Shown here piece after piece: positions 1-8,072 of a stretch of 64,000 nt of DNA; the stretch's first letter is position 1, and each line of letters starts with the position of its first letter. Location: positions 3,906,001-3,970,000 of the forward strand of contig NZ_CP043761.1 in the NCBI RefSeq assembly GCF_008386395.1, read 5' to 3'. Under the pieces are notes generated by a model. It was not told the DNA's origin. It worked only from the letters and a program-made list of their open reading frames with translations, and ran no database searches. The stretch is from Paenibacillus sp. 37. Its GTDB lineage: Bacteria > Bacillota > Bacilli > Paenibacillales > Paenibacillaceae. The translations under genes were made by a program, and so were the position numbers.

Positions 1-819
1 GAAGTAAATTCCGTAACAGCCAGCAGACCTGTTATTGCATTCGCTGTTCAATTAGATGGAGAAGAAATGGTAGCCTTGAATGCACCGGTTGAAATCAGAC
101 TGCCTTATACTCCTGATGTTGAAGAATTGGCCAATTCCAAATACCTTACAGTTGCGTACGTGGCTGCAAATAGTACATTTGTTCAGCTACTGAATGGCAA
201 ATACGACAGTGCTCTACAAGCCATGGTTTTTCCAGCGGCAAACACAGGTCAATATGCAGTTGTTTATACGAAGAAGTTCTTCAATGATGTCATCAAGGAT
301 TCGTGGTACGCACCAGCGGTTGAAACAATGGCGTCCAAAGGATTCATCGACGGGACATCAGCAACAAGCTTTAGTCCTGGCCAAAAGGTCACAAGAGGTG
401 AGTATCTAGCTTGGTTGGTAAGGACACTGGATCTCAAAGCAGAGTTCAACACCACCTTCGGTGATATGAAGCAAACAGACCTCTATTATGAGGAAATCGG
501 AATCGCCAAAGCACTCGGGATCGCCCTGGGCACGAACGGCAGCTTCTATCCGGAAACGGAAATTGCTAGACAAGATTTGGCTGTGCTGACCATGCGGGCT
601 TTGCGGGCAGTGGGGAAAACTGAGCAGACCCATACAGCTGAGGATCTCAAGAGATTTACAGATGCAGCAAACGTAGCAAAGTACGCAGTTGATGATATGG
701 CTGCAATGGCTAAAATGGGTTTCATAAACGGGCGAAGCAATGTAACCTTGAGTCCTGACGGAACGACAATCAGAGCAGAAGCTGCTCAGGTTCTATATAA
801 AATTTTCTTGCAACTATAA
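1..819 (+). CDS. S-layer homology (SLH) domain protein, 5'-truncated by window edge
   Basis: The frame is open from base 1, so only the C-terminal part of the protein is here. It ends in three consecutive SLH repeats, encoded at about 289-438, 460-612 and 655-810. Each has the usual pattern of an aromatic/Ala-rich helix, a G-F/I-x-D/N-G turn, then a P-x-x-x-x-T/I-R-x-E/D stretch (FSPGQKVTRGEY in the first). SLH triplets bind pyruvylated secondary cell-wall polymer and anchor proteins to the surface. The part before the repeats (bases 1-288) looks like a beta-rich extracellular domain but I cannot name it. A strong terminator follows directly, so this ends a transcription unit. Function beyond surface anchoring is unknown. 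Confidence 0.9.
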   Translation, partial: EVNSVTASRPVIAFAVQLDGEEMVALNAPVEIRLPYTPDVEELANSKYLTVAYVAANSTFVQLLNGKYDSALQAMVFPAANTGQYAVVYTKKFFNDVIKDSWYAPAVETMASKGFIDGTSATSFSPGQKVTRGEYLAWLVRTLDLKAEFNTTFGDMKQTDLYYEEIGIAKALGIALGTNGSFYPETEIARQDLAVLTMRALRAVGKTEQTHTAEDLKRFTDAANVAKYAVDDMAAMAKMGFINGRSNVTLSPDGTTIRAEAAQVLYKIFLQL

Positions 820-824
820 TTGTA

Positions 825-875
825 GAAACCGACCTTCATCCTGTTTTCTGCAGGTCCAAGGTCGGTTTCTTTTTT
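825..875 (+). terminator. Rho-independent terminator of the SLH gene
   Basis: A perfect 12-bp inverted repeat (825-836 with 858-869, GAAACCGACCTT / AAGGTCGGTTTC) is followed by a T run at 870-875. It starts five bases after the SLH stop codon. Confidence 0.9.
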
Positions 876-969
876 AGGGAGTGCTTCAAGCATAATGCCG
901 TGCCCAATGTTAATTACCTATACGTAGAAAAAGCTTAAAAATCTAAACTACCCCGTTGAATCGACGTAG

Positions 970-2178
970 TTAGGTTGAAATTTGCGGTTCATCTGAAGGC
1001 TGTCGTCCACTTACCACAAGCATAATTACAGCAATGATGATAAGTATAAAGCAGAAGATAAATGAATATCGGTAACCTACAATGCTGGCTACTCCACCAC
1101 CAACAAGACTACCAAGCAGTCTACCGATTGTGGATGAATTCGAATAGAGTGTGGAAGCATATCCCGGCATACTAGGCAGCAGGTCCTGAATGTAGCTAAT
1201 TCCAATCGCAGAAATGACGGCGACAAAAACAGCGAGCAAAATTTGTGCTGCAAGCATTTGCCACATCTCGTTCGAGATAAGTATAACGAAATAATAAGCT
1301 CCTCCAAAAATAGCCCCGCAAAACACCAAGATTCGGTTACTATACTTTGCACTAAGTAGACCGAGTATAATCATAAAGGGAATTTCCAACGCGGCACATA
1401 TACTGCTGATTAAACCGACATGACTTGTCGTACCCCCAAGATTGTTTGTAATAAAGAGAGCCGTGTTTATGCTGCTCATCCAATGAGCCGTATACATGAG
1501 TGTCAGAATGAGAAAAGGAATTAAAATATCCCGGTTTTGAGTCAGTCGGAAACTTTTTATATTCGCTTCAGCATTATTGTTCTTCATTTCTGTGTTTGAT
1601 TGGAGAAACAGGAAAACAAGCAGAGCAACGAGTAGGAAAGCTCCGATCGTTCCCAAAAAAATCCCCTTAAATCCAATAGCAGCGAGTAATAAAGTGCCGA
1701 TTAAAGGACCTGTAATAAAGCCAAGAGAGAAAGCAGAACGCAAGGTAGAATTAGCAAACGCACGCTCCGTAAAATGACTCTTTATCACTGCTTCTCTAGA
1801 AATAGCGAACAACTGGGGCATTCCTGGTGCACCAAGGGCAGTAAACACAGTCATGTAAATGAACAAAATCGGAAAATCTTGAATAAACAAGTATCCACTA
1901 AAGGCCAGAACATTAGAGAGAGTAGAGAAAAGATAAACGCTCTTCCGATTCAAGCCGAGATCAGAACGTCTCCCGATTAGCGTACTGATCCATATTCCTG
2001 CAATTAGTGTAACGGCTAGATAAAGACCAAACATTCCAATAGATACGCCAAGCTGTTCCGTGAAATAAATAGATAAAAAGGGGGCACTGAGTGAAATGCC
2101 CATTCCCTGTAATGCCATACACATAAAGAGTAGCGCATACGAAGGAATGGAAAATAAGCTGATAAATCGATTGATCAT
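970..2178 (-). CDS. MFS sugar/drug efflux transporter, SetA-like
   Basis: This 402-residue protein is almost entirely hydrophobic, with about 12 predicted membrane segments, the normal size for a major facilitator. The N-terminal half has features I associate with the SetA/SetB sugar-efflux group: an early GISLSAPFLSIYF segment, a short cytoplasmic loop GRRSDLGLNRK after TM2 (motif A position), and GPLIGTLL in TM5. SetA-type proteins export sugars and sugar analogues by proton antiport. The ATG at 2178 has GAGGAG upstream. The gene converges on the SLH gene and is monocistronic. The substrate is unknown, so the SetA assignment is by similarity of pattern only. Confidence 0.8.
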   Translation of the reverse strand: MINRFISLFSIPSYALLFMCMALQGMGISLSAPFLSIYFTEQLGVSIGMFGLYLAVTLIAGIWISTLIGRRSDLGLNRKSVYLFSTLSNVLAFSGYLFIQDFPILFIYMTVFTALGAPGMPQLFAISREAVIKSHFTERAFANSTLRSAFSLGFITGPLIGTLLLAAIGFKGIFLGTIGAFLLVALLVFLFLQSNTEMKNNNAEANIKSFRLTQNRDILIPFLILTLMYTAHWMSSINTALFITNNLGGTTSHVGLISSICAALEIPFMIILGLLSAKYSNRILVFCGAIFGGAYYFVILISNEMWQMLAAQILLAVFVAVISAIGISYIQDLLPSMPGYASTLYSNSSTIGRLLGSLVGGGVASIVGYRYSFIFCFILIIIAVIMLVVSGRQPSDEPQIST

Positions 2179-2730
2179 AGTGTAAAATTACTCCTCAGAA
2201 TTTGTGTTGTGTAATTACCATACATGACCTTGCTTTATCTCGTCTAATTGTATCTTACTGGTGAATGCTTCACACTACTTTGGGAAGCTAATAAAGGCTC
2301 ACATTCATGGCTGAATAGAATCAATCGTGCATCTTTATTATGTACTAAATGACAACACAAACAATATAACATTCGTGCCAAATGCTTGCCTAAACCTATC
2401 ATAGACTCGTGTAAGTGTATGTACAGTAAAGTAAAGGCAGTTTCCCGGAAAAATGAGGTTCCACTATCAACAGGTAGTTATTAAGGAAATACATAGACAT
2501 TTTTAAGACAGTACATGTGGAGCATGATCCAAGGCCTCATTCTGCTGTAAACTATGCTTGAAGCCACCAAAAATCCCTTACAAGATAGAGGAATGAGCAC
2601 CAAATGAAGGGAGATGGGGCTGCCGGTCGACATCATAGGATCAAACGATGATTTCGCAAGCTATAAGCTCCTGCTTATACCAATGGCTTAAAACTACCTG
2701 TGAACGGTGCTTATATCTTGCGACGGAACG

Positions 2731-2757
2731 TGTCGAGGGACAAGAACATAGTCCCAT
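2731..2757. repeat. Short palindromic motif, first copy
   Basis: TGTCGAGGGACAAGAACATA followed by GTCCCAT contains GGGAC-N9-GTCCC. A related copy lies at 7198-7223 (TGTCGCGGGACAAGAACATT followed by GTTCC), with a second diverged half just after it at 7232-7250. Both copies are in non-coding DNA flanking degenerate sequence. Function is unknown. Confidence 0.35.
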
Positions 2758-2807
2758 TGACGATTAGGCGTATATCTAATCGGTATCTTGCTCCTCGATT
2801 CATTATA

Positions 2808-2830
2808 CTAACGGGCAGGTTAGTTGAATA
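2808..2830 (+). repeat. Dispersed hairpin repeat, right arm only
   Basis: CTAACGGGCAGGTTAGTTGA plus AATA matches the right arm of the fuller copies at 3925-4018 and 4478-4570. The left arm and central hairpin are missing here. Confidence 0.6.
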
Positions 2831-2969
2831 TGAACGTCGAAACACATATTGCATACAGAAAGTTCCAACCAAGCGAAATTGAGTTACTGGATGTAGAGTA
2901 GAAGGAACGAACAAGCAAACGACCGGAATGATTCGAGAGTTTTCTAATAAATGATAGGAGCGGATGTAG

Positions 2970-3365
2970 ATGGGGATAACTGGCTGGGGGAATAAAATTA
3001 CCGAAATCACATTATTTGTGGAAGATCTGCAGCGGTCGAAGACGTTTTACCAAGAATCGTTTCAAGTATTAATCCAATACGAAGACGAAAACTGTGCAGT
3101 ATTTGATTACGGTAATACATGCATAAACCTCTTAAATCAATCAAATGCACGAGAATTGATTGATCCGGCTCAGTTTGGTCGTGTCGAGGATGGTGCAAGG
3201 TTCCTGTGTACAATCCAAGTGCCCGACGTTGATCGGGTATGCAACGAGTTGGAAATACGGGGCGTTACATTGTTAAATGGGCCAATAACGCGTCCTTGGG
3301 GGCGGCGAACGGCTTGTTTTGCCGACCCTGACGGGCATATTTGGGAGATAGCGCAGGTGCTTTAA
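2970..3365 (+). CDS. VOC (glyoxalase/dioxygenase) superfamily protein
   Basis: At 131 residues this is one full glyoxalase-like unit made of two beta-alpha-beta-beta-beta modules. The start of the fold (KITEITLFVEDLQRSKTFYQ) and its end (FADPDGHIWEIAQVL) are diagnostic of the VOC superfamily. The Glu in WEIAQ is at the usual metal-ligand position. Members include glyoxalases, dioxygenases, and bleomycin/fosfomycin resistance proteins, and the substrate cannot be read from sequence. An AGGAG lies about 9 bases before the ATG. The DinB-like gene follows after 29 bases, so the two are probably co-transcribed. Confidence 0.85.
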   Translation: MGITGWGNKITEITLFVEDLQRSKTFYQESFQVLIQYEDENCAVFDYGNTCINLLNQSNARELIDPAQFGRVEDGARFLCTIQVPDVDRVCNELEIRGVTLLNGPITRPWGRRTACFADPDGHIWEIAQVL

Positions 3366-3394
3366 CGACTATTATGTGATGGGGTGAAAACCTT

Positions 3395-3928
3395 ATGTTA
3401 AAAAATGATTCCGTGGCTATTATCGAGCAATATAAGCGAAACCTGGCTGGATATACGATAGACCAGTTGCGATATAAATTCCAGGAAGACGTTTGGTCGA
3501 TTGGACAAATGTATATTCACGTGATCGATGTGGCAGAAGAGTATATCGATCATATTCAAACTTGTACGATGGAGACTCAAGAAAAAAATGGAGGCAAGAC
3601 TGAAGTCGGAACGAAGGCGTTTATCGAAAAAGTGTGGCCCGATGTCCGTGTTAAACTTGAGGAACCAGTCAACAGGACCCGTAACCCCAATAGTAAGGAA
3701 GAGATCATAGCCGGTCTAGAGCAGGTGTTAAAAAAAATGAGATACTGGGAGGAACACGTTCGCGGAACGAATCAGGCTTGCAAGGTGCGTCATGGCTGGT
3801 TTGGCTGGCTTAACGCGCGTGATTGGTTTGAGATGATTGGCATGCACAGCAGGCATCATTTGCACCAAAAGGTAAGACTTGACGAGAAGCTTGTGGAGGC
3901 AGGCTTATGTAATAATTCACTAAATTAA
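3395..3928 (+). CDS. DinB-superfamily protein (probable metal-binding four-helix bundle)
   Basis: This 177-residue, mostly helical protein has the DinB/YfiT pattern. WSIGQMYIHVIDVAEEYI near residues 29-46 supplies the first histidine. WFEMIGMHSRHHLHQ near residues 144-158 supplies the terminal H-x-x-x-H pair. Together these form the usual three-His metal site. Some family members are bacillithiol- or mycothiol-dependent transferases, while others are DNA-damage-inducible proteins of unknown activity. The start follows GGGGTG. The stop codon lies inside the first bases of a dispersed hairpin repeat that probably terminates the transcript. The exact reaction is unknown. Confidence 0.7.
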   Translation: MLKNDSVAIIEQYKRNLAGYTIDQLRYKFQEDVWSIGQMYIHVIDVAEEYIDHIQTCTMETQEKNGGKTEVGTKAFIEKVWPDVRVKLEEPVNRTRNPNSKEEIIAGLEQVLKKMRYWEEHVRGTNQACKVRHGWFGWLNARDWFEMIGMHSRHHLHQKVRLDEKLVEAGLCNNSLN

Positions 3929-4018
3929 CGGGAAACGATAGCTCATAAAACCAACAAAGCAGCTGATCAATGTCATCGGCTGCTTTTGTTCAACTAAAGG
4001 GCAGGTTAGCTTAATAAA
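3925..4018 (+). repeat. Dispersed hairpin repeat, complete copy, doubling as terminator
   Basis: The order is a left arm (TTAACGGGAAACGATAGCTC), a spacer, a hairpin GCAGCTGAT (3959-3967) with ATCGGCTGC (3975-3983) followed by TTTT, then a right arm (GGGCAGGTTAGCTTAATAAA). The hairpin plus T run would end transcripts from the gene stopping at 3928. Related copies lie at 2808, 4478, 5650, 6282 and 32153. Confidence 0.7.
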
Positions 4019-4073
4019 TTATCTTCATTTAGTGAAAACTACCCTTAAAAATCTGGGGATGAGGGTTTCAGAA

Positions 4074-4475
4074 ATGAAAAGATTTATAGGATCATTGCTA
4101 ACAGCCATCATTTTCTTGATGGTAATCCAGCCCATTTGTGCAAAGCCAAACGATGAACCATTGAAACGGCTTGTACTTACTTTGTTAGCTCCAAAAATAC
4201 AGGAACAGATTAACCACTACTACAAAAATAAATCCACTGTAACACCTACGTTTACGCCTTTTTTGGATGGAACTGATGTAGACGTTAAATATCATTCTTC
4301 ACATATTGTTGTTCAGGTTAAAACTATTCCGTATGTAGGACCTCATTTGGATGTTGGACTCGACTCGATGAGGTTTAGTATAGATAACTCCGGATCAGTA
4401 GTAGTTCTTGAGTATAAGCACATTAGGAATTATGACTTGCCTCCTAACTGGCAAAAAATTATTAAAACTCATTGA
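4074..4475 (+). CDS. Secreted DUF3888-family protein
   Basis: I place the start at the ATG at 4074, because GATGAGG lies about 9 bases upstream and the product (133 residues) then begins with a clean signal peptide (MKRFIGSLLTAIIFLMVI, cleavage after CAK or nearby). An upstream in-frame ATG at 4032 lacks a ribosome binding site. The mature part begins with a helix (LVLTLLAPKIQEQINHYYKN) and continues as a small beta-rich domain, as in the DUF3888 proteins of bacilli. These are extracytoplasmic and of unknown function. A repeat with a terminator hairpin starts three bases after the stop. Confidence 0.7.
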   Translation: MKRFIGSLLTAIIFLMVIQPICAKPNDEPLKRLVLTLLAPKIQEQINHYYKNKSTVTPTFTPFLDGTDVDVKYHSSHIVVQVKTIPYVGPHLDVGLDSMRFSIDNSGSVVVLEYKHIRNYDLPPNWQKIIKTH

Positions 4476-4477
4476 AC

Positions 4478-4570
4478 TAACGAAGAAACTATGGCTCAAT
4501 AATACAAAGAAAGCCAGGTCAACGTGATCGGCTGCTTTTGTTCAAGTAACGGGCAGGTTAGCTCAATAAA
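4478..4570 (+). repeat. Dispersed hairpin repeat, complete copy
   Basis: The left arm (CTAACGAAGAAACTATGGCT), hairpin (AGCCAGGTCA / TGATCGGCT followed by TTTT) and right arm (AACGGGCAGGTTAGCTCAAT) have the same order and spacing as the copy at 3925. It lies immediately 3' of the DUF3888 gene. Confidence 0.7.
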
Positions 4571-4600
4571 GGCCCTTGTTACGATGGGCTTTTATTGAGC
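4561..4600. terminator. Long hairpin between convergent genes
   Basis: GCTCAATAAAGGCCC (4561-4575) pairs with GGGCTTTTATTGAGC (4586-4600), a 15-bp stem with one G-T pair and a 10-base loop. The A/T-rich arms would let it act in both directions between the DUF3888 gene and the convergent GNAT gene. Confidence 0.6.
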
Positions 4601-4664
4601 TATCCAATGGCATTTGGCTAGGAAAATATCAGGGTGCTTCTTTTACTTTCTTTTGTACAAACAT

Positions 4665-5270
4665 CTATCTTGTGTTTTTTGGGGAGTATTTTATATGGAT
4701 CATATGTTCAAGAGTGCTTTTTACCTCCGGCCAGTCGTTATCCGTAATGCTATAAAAAACATTGTCATGAAATCTACCTTGAGTATCCCGCCTATGCTTC
4801 CTAAAAATGCCCTCTTTAGTTGCCCCAATCCGTTCTATCGCTCGCTGTGACCTTATGTTATTGCCGCTGATGGAAAATTGCACGCGAACTAGCGCTAATT
4901 GTTCGAAGCAATAATTTAACAGTAAAAACTTGCATTCCGTATTTACACCTGTACGCCAGTAAGTCGGTGTTAGCCATGTCCAGCCGATTTCCGCATTTTG
5001 ATTGATCATATCAATATCTCCGATTCTTGTGGTTCCAATAATTTTTTCCGACATGAGTTCAACGATGACGAAAGGGAGTTGGGTGCCATGAAGCTGGTTT
5101 TGTATGGCTTGTTCGATTAAATGCTTAATATCATCATATGTTGCATTTTTTCTCCAAGTAAATTCCCATATGTTTGGATTCATTAGTGTTTCAAGTAAAT
5201 CTTCTTTATGTTTAGATTCTAGGGGTAAGAGTTTTATTGTCTTGCCTATTAAAGTAACATTTTGATTCAT
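4665..5270 (-). CDS. GNAT-family N-acetyltransferase (RimJ/RimL type)
   Basis: The start is set at 5270, where GGAGGT lies 9 bases upstream; an in-frame ATG at 5303 has no such site. The 201-residue product has the GNAT order for ribosomal-protein/antibiotic N-acetyltransferases. Strand beta-1 is VTLIGKTIKLLPLES. A central IIGTTRIGDIDMINQNAEIGW covers beta-4. The acetyl-CoA loop region is followed by LALVRVQFSISGNNIRSQRA and IERIGATKEGIFRKH at the C-terminus, the typical RimJ-like ending. It transfers acetyl from acetyl-CoA to an amine; the acceptor is unknown. It is monocistronic and convergent with the DUF3888 gene. Confidence 0.85.
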   Translation of the reverse strand: MNQNVTLIGKTIKLLPLESKHKEDLLETLMNPNIWEFTWRKNATYDDIKHLIEQAIQNQLHGTQLPFVIVELMSEKIIGTTRIGDIDMINQNAEIGWTWLTPTYWRTGVNTECKFLLLNYCFEQLALVRVQFSISGNNIRSQRAIERIGATKEGIFRKHRRDTQGRFHDNVFYSITDNDWPEVKSTLEHMIHIKYSPKNTR

Positions 5271-5312
5271 GTCATTTACACCTCCGATTCCGTTGTGATT
5301 CATTATCTTAAC

Positions 5313-5545
5313 GTGGTGGGATTAGTATATATTTATTGGTATCGACGTTGAATGCATTAACCGTTGAATTATTGTACTTTCATGCATCACAAATTCCTTT
5401 TAATATTGATTGGGATGAGGCTGAGGTACCCTCAATTCAAAATGGAGAAGAATATGATTGAAATGGGGTGGACATTCAGGTCATGCTTTTACTAATTATG
5501 TAATATCTCCGCCATTACCAAATAGATCAACTGCGGTTTACAACT
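5313..5545 (+). pseudogene. C-terminal remnant of an unidentified gene, frameshifted
   Basis: From 5313 a protein-like frame runs (STLNALTVELLYFHASQ, then IPFNIDWDEAEVP) and hits a TGA at about 5459. Adding one base there joins it to a second frame (WGGHSGHAFTNYV, then PPLPNRSTAVYN) that ends at 5545. A terminator follows at 5560. The 5' end is missing, since no start codon or ribosome binding site is present. I do not recognise the family. The GHAFTNY ending and its position as a lone C-terminus suggest loss of most of the gene by deletion. Confidence 0.4.
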
Positions 5546-5559
5546 AGTGGATGATAATA

Positions 5560-5595
5560 GGGATCGTTGCAGAAATGCTGACGATCCTTTTTATA
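5560..5595 (+). terminator. Rho-independent terminator after the 5313-5545 remnant
   Basis: GGATCGT pairs with ACGATCC around a short loop and is followed by TTTTT. It fits the 3' end of the broken gene before it. Confidence 0.65.
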
Positions 5596-5649
5596 TACCT
5601 TTAGGGACGGTAGAGAACGAAGAAATTATATTAGAGTGATGATGCCTCA

Positions 5650-5677
5650 TTAAGCCAACGGGCAGGTTGTTTCAATC
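5650..5677 (+). repeat. Dispersed hairpin repeat, right arm only
   Basis: TTAAGCCAACGGGCAGGTTG followed by TTTCAAT matches the right arm of the complete copies at 3925 and 4478, without their central hairpin. Confidence 0.55.
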
Positions 5678-5772
5678 ATGCCGGCAGTATCTTTTAGAAA
5701 TTCACAAAGGCAGGAAAATGTAGGAATTGTGCGGAATAAATATACAACTTTATCTTATTTGGAGGTTGTAAA

Positions 5773-6261
5773 ATGGCGTTCCCGACACATATTGTATCTG
5801 CAGGCGGAATTGTAGAAGATGGAACTGGAAATATCCTTTTAGTAAAAGCTCATGACGATGGTTGGGTGTATCCTGGTGGGATAACTGAAGTAGGAGAAAA
5901 CCTAATTGATGGCGTCATTCGTGAAATCAAAGAGGAAAGTGGAATAGTTGCCACGGTTAGCCATTTGATTAGTGTTGTTTCGAATACAGCAATCCATAAG
6001 TGGTATGACGGTGTGACTGATGTGCCTACGAAGGTCATGTTTGATTTTGTGTGTAAAGCTGTGGGTGGAGAGTTAGCGACTTCTAATGAAACGAGCGAAT
6101 GTAGGTGGGTACCAAAGGAAAGTGTTCTGGATTTGGTTACTTTACCTGGAATCCGCATGCGTTATGAAGCTTATTTGAACTTTAACGGATCTGTGAATTA
6201 TATGGAGTATGTAACTGCGTCAACGATAGAATTTGATGTCAAGCTTCAAAGGAGTGTTTAG
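5773..6261 (+). CDS. Nudix hydrolase
   Basis: The 162-residue protein carries a complete Nudix box, G-x5-E-x7-R-E-I-x-E-E-x-G-I, at residues 36-58, embedded in GGITEVGEN and REIKEESGI. The glutamates bind the divalent metals that drive hydrolysis of nucleoside diphosphates linked to another moiety. The preceding strand (GGIVEDGTGNILLVKA) and the following domain are normal for small Nudix enzymes, which often clean up oxidised nucleotides or sugar nucleotides. The substrate is not predictable. GGAGGT lies 6 bases before the ATG, and the gene appears monocistronic. Confidence 0.9.
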   Translation: MAFPTHIVSAGGIVEDGTGNILLVKAHDDGWVYPGGITEVGENLIDGVIREIKEESGIVATVSHLISVVSNTAIHKWYDGVTDVPTKVMFDFVCKAVGGELATSNETSECRWVPKESVLDLVTLPGIRMRYEAYLNFNGSVNYMEYVTASTIEFDVKLQRSV

Positions 6262-6281
6262 TTGTATTAGGGTAAAGTGTA

Positions 6282-6335
6282 TTAAGCAAACGGGGAACGA
6301 TAGTTCAATAAAAAAACAAGGAAGCAGCTGACCAA
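6282..6335 (+). repeat. Dispersed hairpin repeat, left half
   Basis: Left arm (TTAAGCAAACGGGGAACGAT) and the first hairpin arm (GAAGCAGCTGACCAATG) are present, but the second arm and right arm are missing. It starts 20 bases after the Nudix stop codon, the same 3'-proximal placement as the other copies. Confidence 0.55.
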
Positions 6336-6461
6336 TGAAATATCTTCGTGGGTTAATGAAAAGCGCTGATGAACTAATAAGGACCAGCACAATAAAGTGG
6401 TAGTTTTATGGATATGCAATAGTCGCCGAATGGAACTTGGTATTATAAGGAGGCAGAACAC

Positions 6462-7139
6462 ATGCTAGAAGAACAGGAAATATTCGCGGGCGAAGGATAT
6501 AACAGGTCGTACGCAATCGCTACGGGTATGCCGATTTTGAATCTTAGGGGTAGCATACCGCGTGAAGGTAACGGCCAACTATCATTTCCGTGGGTGACAA
6601 CGGGCATAAGGATTGATAAAGAACAGATGTTGGAAACCGTTATGAAGCAAAAGACACTCGAGTATTTGTTTAACATGCAATTCAGTAAGGAGGAGATGAC
6701 CGACCGCAATTTGGTTGTAGGCTGTTATGAATACAGGAATCCGAATGACAAGGAACAAATATTACTATATGCGCTGGTTTCGTTGAAGGAATTTCTCGCG
6801 AGATACGGCGATGAACGGGCATCAGAGATTCTGATGCGAGTTGGCTGCACATACGAGAAGATTATGGAGGAATGCGATGAAGCCATTGAAGAACACTTTG
6901 CAGTGTTGCGCCGGTCACTTCATTTAAAGAATTTGAGGGACAAATATGATGTCGTTTACGAGTGGAGTGAAGAGGAAGGGGTAAAGACGTACATTATCAG
7001 ATACACCAAATCGAGTTATACGAAGATTAAAGCTAAATCATTCGAAGAGTTGACTAAACTCTATGACGAGCAACGTAAGAAGGATGCAAAGAAGACGTTC
7101 GCGATTCTGGAACCGTTAGAAGCATTTATGCAAGCCTAA
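6462..7139 (+). CDS. Hypothetical protein of 225 residues
   Basis: I do not recognise this protein. It has no signal peptide or membrane segment, and is charged and mixed alpha/beta. A central helical stretch (EEQ..., KEFLARYGDERASEILMRV) is followed by a lysine-rich C-terminus (KSFEELTKLYDEQRKKDAKK). It begins at an ATG with AAGGAGG placed 9 bases upstream and ends directly at a strong terminator, so it is probably expressed as a single gene. Context gives no help, because its neighbours are a Nudix gene with a repeat and a field of pseudogenes. The initial GEGYNRSYAIATGMP does not match a motif known to me. Confidence 0.7.
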   Translation: MLEEQEIFAGEGYNRSYAIATGMPILNLRGSIPREGNGQLSFPWVTTGIRIDKEQMLETVMKQKTLEYLFNMQFSKEEMTDRNLVVGCYEYRNPNDKEQILLYALVSLKEFLARYGDERASEILMRVGCTYEKIMEECDEAIEEHFAVLRRSLHLKNLRDKYDVVYEWSEEEGVKTYIIRYTKSSYTKIKAKSFEELTKLYDEQRKKDAKKTFAILEPLEAFMQA

Positions 7140-7170
7140 GAAAACCGCCCCTTTACGGGGCGGTTTTTCA
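7140..7170 (+). terminator. Rho-independent terminator
   Basis: AAAACCGCCCC and GGGGCGGTTTTT form a stem of about 11 bp around a 4-base loop with a T tail, immediately after the stop codon at 7139. Confidence 0.95.
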
Positions 7171-7197
7171 CCATTTCATCGAAAGAAGATTCGAGGA

Positions 7198-7250
7198 TGT
7201 CGCGGGACAAGAACATTGTTCCTTTGCCGAAATGGACACGAACTTGTTCC
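7198..7250. repeat. Short palindromic motif, second copy with a diverged tandem half
   Basis: TGTCGCGGGACAAGAACATT then GTTCC parallels the copy at 2731-2757. About 10 bases later GGACACGAACTTGTTCCCAT repeats the same pattern with changes. It lies between a terminator and decayed genes. Confidence 0.35.
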
Positions 7251-7349
7251 CATTTCCGATTAGACAAAAACCTGAATAATGAGTAGATACAACTAAGAAA
7301 TGCACCGCTGAAGCAGCTAGCCAGCACAGTCCCTACACCTATAGGTCCT

Positions 7350-7544
7350 TTAAGAGATCATGTGTCGGCAGGTGGTAGCCGCAGCAACCCCTCGGCGAGC
7401 ACTTGCGTGCTGAAGACCTGTTGGCAAATGCCCAGTGAAGCTTGGGGTTTTCACGGTTCCGACGATCGCGACGCCAAAGGCGCTGCCGAATTCCCGGATT
7501 GTAGACTCTTTTCCAATGGCTAGAGTACCGGTGCCAGTTCGCAA
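7350..7544 (-). pseudogene. Fragment of a DHA2-type MFS (EmrB/QacA) efflux gene
   Basis: The minus strand encodes a piece resembling the conserved late-TM region of 14-TM drug efflux proteins (IGKESTIREFGSAFGVAIVG, compare the family pattern R-E-L/F-G-G/S-A-F-G-V-A-x-x-G-T-V). It is followed by a frame that quickly loses resemblance and stops. No start codon context, ribosome binding site or remaining membrane segments exist nearby, so this is a small relic. The assignment rests on about 25 residues. Confidence 0.45.
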
Positions 7545-7592
7545 CCTAGGTTTTTTACACTTTCAAGCAATAACTCAAATCAAGTAAACACA

Positions 7593-7793
7593 TCATATAT
7601 CTGCAACCACGTGCTGCTTGACTAGTACTGTTGAAATAATAATGAGTATAGAAATGATTGCAATAATTAAAGGTATAGTACGGTTAAAGACATGACCACC
7701 TCTTAACATTAGGTAGATTGTTAAAACGTGAATGCTTGGAAATCCGCTACATAATGCAATTAATGTTTGAAAATGGACCATTCTGTTCCGGAA
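7593..7793 (-). pseudogene. C-terminal fragment of a PAP2-type membrane phosphatase
   Basis: The minus strand encodes GFPSIHVLTIYLML and, after two hydrophobic stretches, STVLVKQHVVADI. These match PAP2 signature motifs 2 (P-S-x-H) and 3 (S-x5-H-x3-D). The N-terminal part with motif 1 is absent and the frame ends soon after motif 3. It runs in one open frame out of the mprF fragment upstream, so the open frame 7593-8111 is an accidental chimera rather than a gene. Confidence 0.55.
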
Positions 7794-7817
7794 TGCAAGA
7801 GCAATCAATACCCCCAG

Positions 7818-8072
7818 ATGAAAGGATACATATTGAAATGCTAGACGGGGGAATCTCTCTTCGCGATGAGCATTTGAATTTTCACCTACCCGGGATAATG
7901 GAGACATTCCCAGATTGAAATAGGAGTATCCTTGTTCTTTTGCCCACTCCATTAGATTTACAAATAAGACATCCATCGTACCATTAGGAGTTTCGTTTAA
8001 ATGTCTCCTTAAATCAATAGAGATCAATCTGTTGTGGTCATAACCTGGTGCTAGTGTTGCAAAGGCAAAATT
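7818..8072 (-). pseudogene. Fragment of mprF (lysylphosphatidylglycerol synthase) C-terminal domain
   Basis: The minus strand reads FATLAPGYDHNRLISIDLRR, then NGTMDVLFVNLMEWAKEQGY and FNLGMSPLSRVGE. This is the conserved core of the GNAT-like catalytic domain (DUF2156) of MprF/LysX proteins, which move an aminoacyl group from tRNA to phosphatidylglycerol and confer cationic-peptide resistance. The membrane flippase domain and the domain's own ends are missing. The fragment is joined in frame to PAP2 sequence. Confidence 0.6.

Larger units (their letters stand above)
2179..2969. other. 791-bp intergenic region without a supported gene
   Basis: I see no reading frame here with a ribosome binding site and protein-like composition. 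Two short repeat fragments are present: a GGGAC...GTCCC palindromic motif around 2738-2755 that recurs near 7203, and the right arm of the dispersed hairpin repeat at 2808-2830. The right end carries the AGGAG for the gene starting at 2970. Confidence 0.5.

Noticed and set aside
2711..3010. Minus-strand 99-codon frame before the VOC gene
   Set aside because: It overlaps a repeat fragment and the VOC start, lacks a ribosome binding site and resembles no family.
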